A DNA stretch of 64,000 nucleotides from Metopolophium dirhodum (lineage: Eukaryota > Arthropoda > Insecta > Hemiptera > Aphididae). Below, piece after piece: positions 47,322 to 59,100 of the stretch. The stretch's first letter is position 1. Every line of letters begins with the position of its first letter. Below the pieces are notes generated by a model. That model saw nothing but the letters and a program-made list of their open reading frames with translations. It did not search any database and had not been told where the DNA came from. Made by a program: the position numbers and the translations under genes. The stretch spans positions 37,742,270 through 37,806,269 of the forward strand of contig NC_083560.1 of NCBI RefSeq assembly GCF_019925205.1. The letters run 5' to 3'.

Positions 47322-48338
47322 TGTGTTTTACACATTTAATCAGTGTTTACAATATGTAGAAAAAGACTATTATATATTTTATATACCAACACGGAGCAAT
47401 ACAATATGCATACCTACGTATGTGTAATTTATTCGTATAAATGTATAATATTTTGTTGTAATAATTTATTATTTCGCGTGACCCGCGCTTCGCCATATTA
47501 TCGTGTACCTATACAACTTCTGTAGTCTACATTTTGGCGTGAAATTCATCAATAGTTGTATTACTAAATAATCATAATTCATAATAATATTGTAATGCCT
47601 TAAATTTTTATCTTTGATTATTTGTAATTTATTCGTATAACCCTAGAATGGTAAAATACGTATAATATATTATATTATATATATTACGCATACGTCATAA
47701 TTATGATGTAGTTACACAGGAAATTGTTTATAGTTGTCGATTAAAATATATAGTTGTTATAGAAACTGTATAAACTGAATGAAAAAAGTATGTTCAAAAT
47801 TTAACAAGTGTATAATTCTCAATATATGATAATTATATAACTGAAAACAAAATAATATGCATAAACGTGACACGTAAATTATCGTTACTATTCTATGGTA
47901 TTGACGTAAGTGCATGAAATTCGTCAATAATTTTATAAGAAAATAATCATAATTCACAATAATAATTGTAGTGCTTTAATTATTGTAATCTCGTATTTTT
48001 ATCTTTGATTATTCGTATAATATTTTTTTCTAATAATTATGTCAGGTGACCCGCGCTTCACCCAGCCATATGGTGTACAATGTGTAATACCATTGGTAAT
48101 ACTTACAACTGTAGTCTATGTTTTGGCGTGTAATTCGTCAATAGTTTTATAAGAAAGTAATCATAATTCATTATAATATTGTAATGCTTTAAATACATTT
48201 TTAACTTTGATTATTCGTATTACATAATAATTCCTTTGGTGTAAAGTATAAATGTCTTAAGTCAAAAACGACTAGTTTTCAGAAAGATTAAACAAAACAT
48301 TGCAACATTTTTCAAAATCGTAGACAATTTTGTTGTTA

Positions 48339-48470
48339 TAAAGCAGTGTACACACTTGTAACATTTGCGCGTAACATCCTTTGATGCGGCGAAATTTACC
48401 GACAACTGGTGGAACGGTGTAACGGCGTTACGGTGTAACAGAAAATGTTACAAGTGTGTACGCGGCTTTA
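48339..48470. mobile_element. 132-bp MITE
   Basis: TAAAGCAGTGTACACACTTG at 48339 is inverted at the other end (CAAGTGTGTACGCGGCTTTA, ending 48470), giving about 28-bp termini continuing through TAACATTT. The interior is GC-richer (GGTGTAACGGCGTTACGG). Confidence 0.75.
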
Positions 48471-48880
48471 GAGGATGTCAGCGCACCATTTGTTTTCTCT
48501 CTCTGACCCACGCACAACATAGAAAAACGCATTTGCGCAGAATCGTTTTTTCTGTTTTTAAGTAATTTTAGGTAGAGAATAATATTTTAGAGGGAATGAC
48601 ATATCGGTTTTATATTTTATTGTTAATGACTTTGTATTCGATTTTCAAAATAAACAAAAAAATGTTGTAAATTTAAATTATGTTTAAATCGTTTTGAAAC
48701 AATATTTAGAGAAATCGATATGTCATTCCCTCAAAAATATCATCCTCTTTCTTTTTTGTAATGAGTGATTTTACTCTAAGATTACTTAAAAACATAGAAA
48801 AAACGATTCTGCGGAAATGCATTTTGTCTATGCTGCGCGTGGGCTAGAGAGAGAAAACAAATTAGTGCGCTGACATCCTC
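48471..48880. mobile_element. 410-bp long-TIR (foldback-like) MITE
   Basis: GAGGATGTCAGCGCACCATT (48471-) is inverted at 48861-48880, and the complementarity continues for about 80-100 bp (TTTGTTTTCTCTCTCTGACC, CGCATTTGCGCAGAATCG). TTA flanks both sides (48468-48470 and 48881-48883), compatible with a PIF/Harbinger-type 3-bp target. It sits exactly at the end of the 132-bp MITE. A diverged relative is at 61083-61488. Confidence 0.78.
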
Positions 48881-49339
48881 TTAATAATTATGTCGCGTTT
48901 CACCATCTCGTGTAATACAACTCTAGTCTACATTTTCGCGAGAAACTCGGAAATAGTTTTACAACAAAATAATCATATATTCATAACAATATTGGTAATG
49001 TTTTAAATTGTTATCATTGATTATTCGTAATTTGTTCGTGTAATGTTTCGTTGTAACAATATTATTATATCGCTTGACCCGGGCCATATCGTGCAATACA
49101 ACAACTCTAGTCTACGTTTCGGCGAGAAATTCGGAAATAGTTTTACAACGAAATAATCATAATTCCCAACAATTTTATTGTAATGCTTTAAATTGTAATC
49201 TCTTATCTTTATCTTTTATTACGAGTTCGCACAGCGAACGTGAACGATTAGTGATTTTACTTCGTAAACTCGTAAATGTTGTGTTGTTCGGTAACGGTAT
49301 TTTATTGCTGCTGCAGTAATAATAATATTATTATGTTGA

Positions 49340-49531
49340 AATTCGACTTCGACATGCCGTGAGTCCCGCGCCTTCCCCCGCCACCGCCGCCCGTAGACCG
49401 TTCCAGCGGTTGCCGGTCGTCGCCTGTCGATATCGCTTTCGGGTTTCGGGTGTTGCTATTTATAGCCGGGCGGCTAATTTTTCCGCGTCCAAGACAATAA
49501 TTATTATCGATAACAACGCGCACGCATTTTG

Positions 49532-49569
<38 letters not shown>

Positions 49570-50122
49570 TACACACACAAAATCACCTGCCGACGACAGT
49601 TGTCTACTCTACTCGTTCGCCGTCGCCGTCGTCGCTCGTCAAGTCGTCCGTCCGTCACTAGCGGATACACGACTCTGCCCATGCGCGTTGGCATTTTTCG
49701 GCAGGTCGCACACGTCTTGTGCCGATCGGCGATCGCCATTTATAGTCATTTCATTTTCCGACTTCGGTCGCGTCTCGACTCCCTGCCCGCCGCACGCTTG
49801 TTGGTCGTCGTTCACGTCTCGTGGCTAACACAAAACCGTGTGTCGTTGTTGTTGTTCATACCGTATTTTAGTTTTTCATATTTTCGCGGCCCGTCCCGTT
49901 GACGCGACGACGTTCAGCGGTCGTCGTTTCACTCGCGCCACTCGTTCCTCCGACGTCGACGCCAGAGTAAGTTCAAACACGTGGGCACCGAGCGAAGCGA
50001 TTTCAACGCGCGGGCACGCCTCCGTTATAATATTTACAGGTATTGTACACTGTATTACTGTCTACAGGTACGGAGGTGCAACATCTTAGTCGGACAGGAA
50101 TATCGCCGTCGCCGCCGCCGTC
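49340..50122 (+). promoter_or_regulatory. CpG-rich promoter and 5' UTR region of UHRF1
   Basis: From about 49360 the sequence turns GC- and CpG-rich (GCCGTCGCCGTCGTCG and similar), in contrast to its AT-rich surroundings. It also holds a CA microsatellite at 49531-49578. A GTAAGT donor at 49967 and a TCTACAG acceptor ending at 50067 suggest a non-coding first exon and a 101-bp 5' UTR intron. An in-frame TAG at 50087-50089 lies 36 bases before the ATG. Frames in this island are composition artefacts. Confidence 0.6.
49531..49578. repeat. CA microsatellite
   Basis: About twenty CA dinucleotides with two interruptions (GCACAT, ACGCAC) in the UHRF1 upstream region. Confidence 0.95.
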
Positions 50123-53100
50123 ATGCACGTGCTAGTTAGGATGATGAGCTCCGGCAGGGGGGTCGTGATACCCACGTCCAGGACGACGAAGATCAGCTTA
50201 CTGAAATCGCTCATCGAGAAGAAGCTTAACGTCAAACCGGAAACTCAACGACTGTTCTTCGCCGGCAAACAGGTGAGATATTATCAACAGCTCGTCTTGA
50301 TTTTACAAATTTTTGCCATAGTAGGGTGTGGGCTTCGCACTATACAATTTTGAACAGTTAATTGAACATTTATTTTATTAAAAATCTGAAGACTGATAAT
50401 TTTGGCTCGGATATATACCTAGGTATGTATTATATCGACTGTGCCTCGGTGGTGTAGTCGTAAATATAGTTTACCCTCCCCCCCCCCCTATATACCTACC
50501 AATTGACTCAGATTTATCCATTTATTATATTATATATTTTATATACAATTTAAAATTTGTTGTTGGTATTCTAAAAATAATTATTAAATATTATAGGTAC
50601 ATTTATATCCATGTGTTATAATATAATGAGATCCTATTTATTTGTATTCCATATATCAAATTTAATGTAACAATTTATAAATTTATAATTTATAAAATGT
50701 TCCACTTTGATTTTTTTTCTGTTGACACTTCATTGGCAGAACTCTAATGCAACAGCCAGTTTATAACATATTTGCTTGGGTTCCATATATTAAGGCGCCC
50801 TGTGGCCTGTGTTGTTGCCATTTTGTCTTCTAAAATACACTGCGGGAATAACGATATTAATATCGTCTTGTAGAATCAACAAAATTTCATAATTTTTTTT
50901 AAATTGCTAGAGGGAAATATTCTACAGCCCGCACTGATCTCTGTTTTTCAATATTTTATTCTCAAACTTTATAATAGGTATGTCTAAAAAAATACAAGAT
51001 AAAAAGCATTTCTTACAAATTTTTAATACAATTTGAAATATAATACAAAATTAGAGATCGAATACGGGCTGTAGGAAGTCTTCTTCTTTCAGATAAAAAA
51101 ACAAAATCCGACAATACTACAAAGCCTGAAAGCTTGCCTGAGATGTATTCACGTGAAGTCGTTTTTTTCGATTTACTACACCCTATCAACCCCCTTAAAT
51201 AGGTATATTACAGGTATATACAGTAGATTAGTGGAAAAGTATTATAATTGAGGTGGCAACTAAAATATAAAATTTTATTGAATTTCGTAAAATTTGTAAA
51301 ACTAAGACCAGGCACCTTAAGAGATATTTTTTATTTGGACAGATCTGAAATTAGATTAGATCTGAACATAGCTATTATCGAGGGTATTATGTTGATAAAA
51401 TTAAATCCATGTTCACATTCTGCTGTAGAAACAGCCAATATTTTGATAATGATATTTAATTCTTGTATTTCATCATTCATTGTGATTGTATGAATAAAAT
51501 GTCTCATTCCTTGAACCGAAACAGATGTGTTTAATAAAAGGCTATGGTCCGATTGTTGTATTTCATTTTCTCTATCTATGTCTTACAACAAAGTTAATTT
51601 TATTGGTCATGTATTTTTATTTAAAATTTGTACCCATATTGTTAATTAAATTGTTTCATTTTCATTGTAGTCAAGTAAACGGGAATGTAGTTTATTACAT
51701 GCACTTGTTACATTCACACAAATCAGTTCATAATCTGGGTGAATACAAATTAATTTTTGGTTATTATTCTAACTGATTCCTTTGAAGACCATATTTATTT
51801 GAGCTATTTTTGATTCTGAATCTAAAATATATTCTCCATTCTTGGTTTTAAATGATTCTGTTGGTTTTTTTATTTTCTTTCTTATATAATTTTAAGAATT
51901 TTAGCGTTTTGGATATACACCTTTTATTTACATCAACCCTCAACTACACCACTACTGTGATTGCATAATTTAATTTAGTCAAGTAATACATTTGTAATAA
52001 AATAAGCAATAACTGCTTATTATTTACATATTTCATCATAAAAACATATTTTTTATTGGTATTTTTCAATAATTCTATTTTTACCTACATATTTAGAACA
52101 TTTTGATACCTAATATAATACTATTAAACAATTCTAGTTTAAACTGCCTAAAATTAATCAGAGATGTTTATTGTGGAATAAAGTGGGTATTATTGCAGAC
52201 TGAGCTCATTCCTTTGGACATTTCAAATATGAAATTTGCAACCATTACATCTTGTTGGACTTGCATTCCTTTAGTCGGTACTGAAACTGTTTAAGACCCA
52301 ACTGTAGAGCATTTAACTTTGATAATTTCAATATGTACATTGGTACCTATCTCATTGCAATCTAGAATAAGGTTTATTTATAGTGTTTTTTTAAATTTTC
52401 CATAATCTTCCATACCTATTTTATTTTTTTTATTACCTACATAGGTGTGTAAACATATTTTGGTTTTTAATACATATAAAAGCCCTATTGATAATTTAAA
52501 CTATAGGCAATTTCTGTTGAACCTTAATGTCTTTAATACAGTAAATTTGAAACCAGTTTGAGTTCAAACTTCAATTTGAATATTGATCATTTAACTGCGG
52601 AAGACAAGACAATAGTTTTATTAATTTAATTGTTCAGCGCCCAAGTCACAATTGGTTATTTTTGTTGAATTAGACTATGTGATAGGTAGGATAATATTTT
52701 GATTTTTCTACAGCCAACATTGGTGCAAATGGGGAGGGTATTTAGGGGCTAAGCCCCCCCCCCCCAAAAAAATGTCCATAGCCCCACCAAACATATTAAG
52801 CTTATTCAATATTATCAAAGTAAGGCTATTTGTGCCTATGATATCTAGACCTAGATCATATACAATAGATAGAGCTACAGCCTAAATATTTGAAGCCAAC
52901 ATAACCAAGGGGAATTAGGGAATAATTCTGATACGCGCAATTTATATTATCGGCAGTAGAGTACAGCCCGGTCCTATAAAAATTGGATCGGCCCAGACCA
53001 ATTCCAAAAATATATTTTTCAACCCAAACCAATTTTGAACCATACTTACAAACTTTTTATAAGCCCGGACCAGCCCAGCTCGGATTTTTATTTTTTTTTT

Positions 53101-56100
53101 TTTAATCAACCCGGTTATCATAAGTTTTTAATAAAAACCTGGACCAGAAAAAATATGCTTATGGAGTACTCACCCAATTATGCTTACCTTTATGTTGATG
53201 GCACACTGGTTCAGTGTTATCCGCGCATCGTACTGATTACTAAGTACTAGAAACAGGTAGGTACTGTATTTCGACATTCGACAGTAAACAATAAACACGA
53301 AACAACGTTTATTTTTATAATTTTCTGTTTTGCTGGAACATAATAATAATATTATTATTATTATTATTTAATAACCAATAAGGTAGGACGAGCGAATGGC
53401 CGTATTTTAAGAAATACGAACAAATGCTATTTATAAATCATTATAAACAATTTGACAAATAATACTATTTTTCCAAGTATATAAATTGATTAACCCAGAC
53501 CAAAGAAATATCCATTATTTGGTAGTAGGTAGGTACATTTCATAATATAAAAAAGACCGCACTGGACCATAACCAGTTATATTAAAAAAATATTAACCAA
53601 ACCTAACCCATTATTTATGACTGTGCCCCGAACCGAACACCTAAACCAAGAATATAAAATCATTTTGACCCAGACCCGGGACCGGGCTGATCTCTAATCG
53701 GCAGTTAAGAGATATTATGTAAATATGATAAATATGCAACAAGTAGCGACACGCATATGCAATAGAAATCAGTCCCCTTACGACTAGTCAGTAATGTGTC
53801 TTCAACACATAGCACGCGTTTATAATGCAGTAGCTTTATCCATAGTATATGATCTAAGCAAGTACCTAACCTAATATGTCTTGGTAACAACTGTCTAATC
53901 ATATTGATCAACTCAATACTTAAGGCCTATGACACATACACCATGTCTGTAAAATGTGACTTTATACCTAATATATAGCCCAGCGATGTTAACCATACTA
54001 TATAATTTAAGCAATGTGTTGCATATGACTTATGATGGTTATTGAGGTTGTACCGTCTACATTAAATATACAATAATTTGGTAGTGAGAGAATTATTTTG
54101 CAATAAGCTCACCAACACAGACTAGGTATAGGTAAACATGAAAATATTAATTTTTGAAAATCCAATAATTGTAAACAAATAATTTCTTCTGAACGTGGTA
54201 TAAAAAATTAAATTAAATTAAATTAAATTTTCGATTGAATGCCATCTATTGAAGTGCTTTTGGATACCCAATATTCTTTGTTTTTCCATCTGGTGCGTAC
54301 ACAAATAAATCAGCCGGTTTTTTGACGCGGGAGCAGGCCACATACACCTGTACATGTGAGAAGCATGGATTTTCCAAATTCAGTCCACACACATGTAACG
54401 ATTGTCCCTGTGCTTTGTTGATGGTTATTACAAAAGCAATTCGTTCCGGATACTGCAAACGTTTGAATTCGAATGGCATATCTGTAGGAACCATTGGTAT
54501 GCGTGGCAACAGTACATCTTCGCCTTTAAATTTTCCATTTAAAATTGTAGCTTCGATAATGTTAATCATCTTTTTTTACTGAAAGCCTAGTACCATTGCA
54601 AAGTTGTGGTAGATTGATGTTTCGTAGAAGAATGATGGATACGCCAATTGAATTCAATATTATGGAACGAATGATTCAGTATTTTAGAAATAATAAATCA
54701 GTATTACAAAACACACCAAAAGAATACGAAATGTCGCTAATCTGTATAATAAATAACAACCATTTATAAACAAAAAATTCCATCAAAAATCTCCAAATTT
54801 CTGTTTGAGCACCTCCCGGGGTTGCTCCTCTCTCTTTTTAAATTAGACTATCTTCTGCCCAGAGGTCTAATCTATTTATATATGTATAAAAATATTTGAT
54901 CCCTCGTGCACTTCGTGCCCATTAAAATTGCCAACTATATGAATAATATCACTATGGCAACCATTTATATACAAAACATTCTAACGAAAACTATTTTGGT
55001 TGCCATGGTAATATGGACACACACACACATACATTCATTTATATATATATAAATTTAAGTAATATAAAAATTGACAATGTCTTAAATTTTTTTTTTAATT
55101 ATCAATATAGGTACCTACCTATTTATTATGTTATGTTAACTTGAGGTGTGTTGCCAGGTTTTTACTGTTGGGAGGAAATACAAAAACAGGTTGAATGTAT
55201 ATTTTGCTATTGCCTATTTGTACTACAAACCTATTAATACTGTTCGAGCCAGTATTGACTCATAAGCAGGGCTAGGATTTGTATGCAATAAAAAACGGTA
55301 AAATATGCATTTTATTTACCAAAATATGCATTAAAATTTTTATAAGATAAACACAAAAATATAGTTACAAAAAAAATATTTTTTTGTTGAAATACATCAG
55401 TGATTAGCTATTCGTCTTTAGGGTCACGTTACCAGTTTTTCAAATTTTTCACAATTCTATAAAATTTGAAAATTATATTTTATATTTTAGTTGCCACTTC
55501 AATTATAAGACTTTTACACTAATCTACTACCTGATACCTATTTAGGGGGGGGGGTTGATAGGGTGTATTATATCGAAAAAAAAACGACTTTCTGGGAATA
55601 AAGCTCAAGTTTTGTAGAATTGTCGGATTCTGATGACTTTTTTTTTATCTGAAAGAAAAAGACTTCCTATAGCCCACACCAATCTCTGATTTTGTATTTT
55701 ATTTCAAATAATTGTATTAAAAAATTTGTAAAAAAAATGCTTTTTATCTTGTATTTTTTTAGACATATTATAAAGTTTGAGAATGAAATATTGAAAAACA
55801 GAGATCGATGCGGGCTGTAGAATATTTCTCTCTAGCAATTAAATAAAAAATTATGAAATTTGGTTGATTCTATAAGGTGGTATCATTATTCCCGCAGAAT
55901 ATATTTTTGAGGACAAAATGGCATCGGCATCGGGCGTCTTAATATAATATAATTGAGAAAAAAAATAATTTAGAAATAAATTTTATAATTCACATTCACT
56001 ACGAGTGTTACATGCTACGATCACATATTTTTTCAAATTTTCGAAAATGAATGTCAAATTATTTAATCTTTACCTAGGATACATACCTAGGATAGGATTG

Positions 56101-59100
56101 TATTTATAAAAATAAAATATATGTTTGACAAAAAACCAAGTATTATGAAATTTACTATAAAACATTTATTTTTCGCATTCTTATAATCAAAATGTACAAT
56201 AATATTAATTTTATTCAATATATGCAATAATATGCATTTCATCCAAAATATGCAAAAACATGCAAAAAGAAATACCACCATTTATCTCATCATGAGGTGG
56301 TTTGTGGACATTACTGACAAAATCAATAATCAGAAGTCGCAAAAAAAACATGCTTTTGCATATAAATCCTAGCCCTGCTCATAAGTTAACACTAGTAAAT
56401 TATATGAAAAATAAAAATATAGGTGCTATTATTATAATTAAATCTTAATACTAAATGCAATGTTTTCAGAAAAAATTAATCCTACCTACCATATTATAAC
56501 TTGTTCAGTTCATCTTGGCCATCAGTGACCATTACGATTTAACAAAATCAGGGAACCAAAAACTATTATATATTGAAAAACTATCATAATTTGTAATGCA
56601 ATACCAGCTTAAATGTTAATATGAAATATGATTTAAACATTGTATACTCAACTTAAAATATATATTTATCATCACGAGTTAACATTAAATGTATTAGTTA
56701 TTTCATCATGATATTTATGATTTACTAATTAAATTATTAAGTATTAATGAGTTGTGAGTGGCTACACTGTTTTATAAATATATTTTGGTTTCCCATTACC
56801 TGTGACGTCAACCGAGGGCCAAGATGAACTGGGCGAGTTATACTAGTAAAAAAATAAAAACTATAACGGAAATTTAAAGATACCTACCATAAAATGTATT
56901 ATATTATTGTGTAATATTGACTGGTCACTCAGTATCGTTTCAATGGTTCAATTATTATTTATCACCAGAGTCCGTAAGTTCATGTCTTAAAAAATTTCAA
57001 ACTAAGCATGCACTTCTGCACTAAAAACTGGTAAGATACGAGGTAAAATATGCTTTTAAATGCAAATATTTTTTTCCTTATTCTTTTGCAGTCAAAAAAC
57101 TGATGTTTTGTGTTCCTCAGCAAAAAAGTGTTTTATTCTTGCCATTTTTACTTAGCAAACCTTATAAAATAATTTTTTATCGTCGTCTGAGAATATATTT
57201 TTGCCAAATTCAATTCAATAACTAATCGTCCAAGTTTACAGGCTACAGATGGTTTTTATTTCGGAATTATAGAAGTTATTCAAATATATACATATAAGGT
57301 TTATCGATGTTGTTGAACAGAATTAACGTTTGAGCATACATGTCACAATAACAACTTGAATTGAAATATTCTCCAATAAACCATTGTAAAAGTGTCATGA
57401 AAATATTGCAAAACAATATTGAATACAACATATTTTATGTGTGCACAAAACACTCATAAACTGATTAAAATAATGGCCTAGTATTTTATTTTTAATCATT
57501 TTATGTTGCGACAATTCCCATACATTTTATACAGTGAAAAAATATTAATATTTTATCAAATTTTAGTTATAATTAAAATATTTAGTTTAAATTACGCTAC
57601 TTGTATTTATTTTAATAATAGGTAAGTACATGATTGTTGTGTGTATGTTTCAGCTGGAAAACCAGTATAGCCTCTTCGATTATAGTATTAATATAAACGA
57701 TTGTATACAGTTGACAATCGTATCTGTTTCTGAAGAAACTAAAACTATTGAAGAACCAACGTTGAAGCTTTCTAAGAATTTGAAAAAGAAAACATCTATT
57801 CCAAGTTGTGCATCAGACACTAATGAAAAAACAAAAAAAGTAAATTTTTTAGTATAATAAAATCTTCATAAGTTAAATAATATCTTTTTTTATTCTAGGA
57901 TGATTTAGATGATATATCTGAAGAAAGCAAGTATTTTAAATTGGGCGATTATGTTGATATCAGAGATTATGAGTATGGCGTGTGGTACATGGGTAAAATA
58001 GTGAAGATTAAAAAAGATAATTCTTCAGAAATTGAACCAACTTCCTCCTCTGATAATCTAGAGGATGATGGGCTTATTTATTTTGTAGAGGATGCAGGGT
58101 AGGTCTTCTATTAATTTTATTTAAAAAACATTTGTAATTGATTATATTTATTTAGATGTACTACTAATCCACCCACTAAAGCTAAATTGAAAGAAATAAG
58201 ACCATATTCTATTGATATCCTGCCATTTGATCAATTAAAAATCAATGATAAAGTTCTTATGAATTATAACCAAGATTATCCCAAAGAACGTGGCTATTGG
58301 TATGACGTATTAGTGAAACAGATAATAGTCAATAGACGAATTCGTGAAGTAGTAGGAAATATTACTATTGGATCGAATAAGGCAGTGTTGGATAATTGTC
58401 GTTTAAAGTTTGTTGATGATATTTTCATAATAAAACCATACAAGCTAGTTGCAGAAAGAAGTAAAGATGAAGATACTTTCATGCAAACAAAGCCTTCTAT
58501 AGAAAGTAAGAACAAAATTTGGCAATTTTATCACTCGTTAAGAAAATATTAAATAAATGTTTTTTTTCTTGAAAAGGAGCTACAGCTTTAAGTTGCGCTA
58601 GATGCAAAGACAACAAAAATAAACTGTGTGTATACTGCGCGTGTAGTGTTTGTGGTGGCAAGGAAGATGAGAATAAACAGTTATTGTGTGATGAATGTGA
58701 TAACAGTTTTCATATAGGCTGCCTTACACCGCCTATGACAGAGATTCCAGATGTTGACTATTGGTTAGTGATAATGATAAATAATAATTATATTTAGATT
58801 AAGAGGTTGTTTTTACTACTATGAGTATATTATAATTTTGTGTATAACACTTTTTTCAGGTATTGTCCAACATGCAAAGTTGATGATGACGAAATTGTAA
58901 AAGCTGGTGGAAAATTAAAGGCCTCAAAAAAAAAGACATTAGCCTCAACATCAACACGTGATTGGGGCAAAGGAATGGCGTGTGTTGGAAGAACAAAGAA
59001 ATGTAACATTGTTCCACCAAACCATTTTGGTCCCATTCCGGGTGTTGAAGTTGGCACTACATGGTTATTTCGTGTTCAAGTGAGTTGTAGAGAAATCTAC

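Larger units (their letters stand above)
47440..49225 (+). repeat. degenerate direct-repeat array upstream of UHRF1
   Basis: A theme of GTCTACATTTTGGCGTGAAAT, then CAATAGTTTTA, then AATAATCATAATTCA and ATTGTAATGCTTTAAA recurs near 47525, 47895, 48115, 48935 and 49115. Units are often preceded by GTGACCCGCGCTTCGCC or CTTGACCCGGGCC. Spacing is irregular because MITEs have inserted. I cannot say whether it is a decayed satellite or repeated insertions of one element. Confidence 0.65.

Noticed and set aside
49302..50089. Long overlapping reading frames on both strands upstream of UHRF1
   Set aside because: They arise from the CA microsatellite and CpG-rich composition; they lack domains and overlap each other in every frame.
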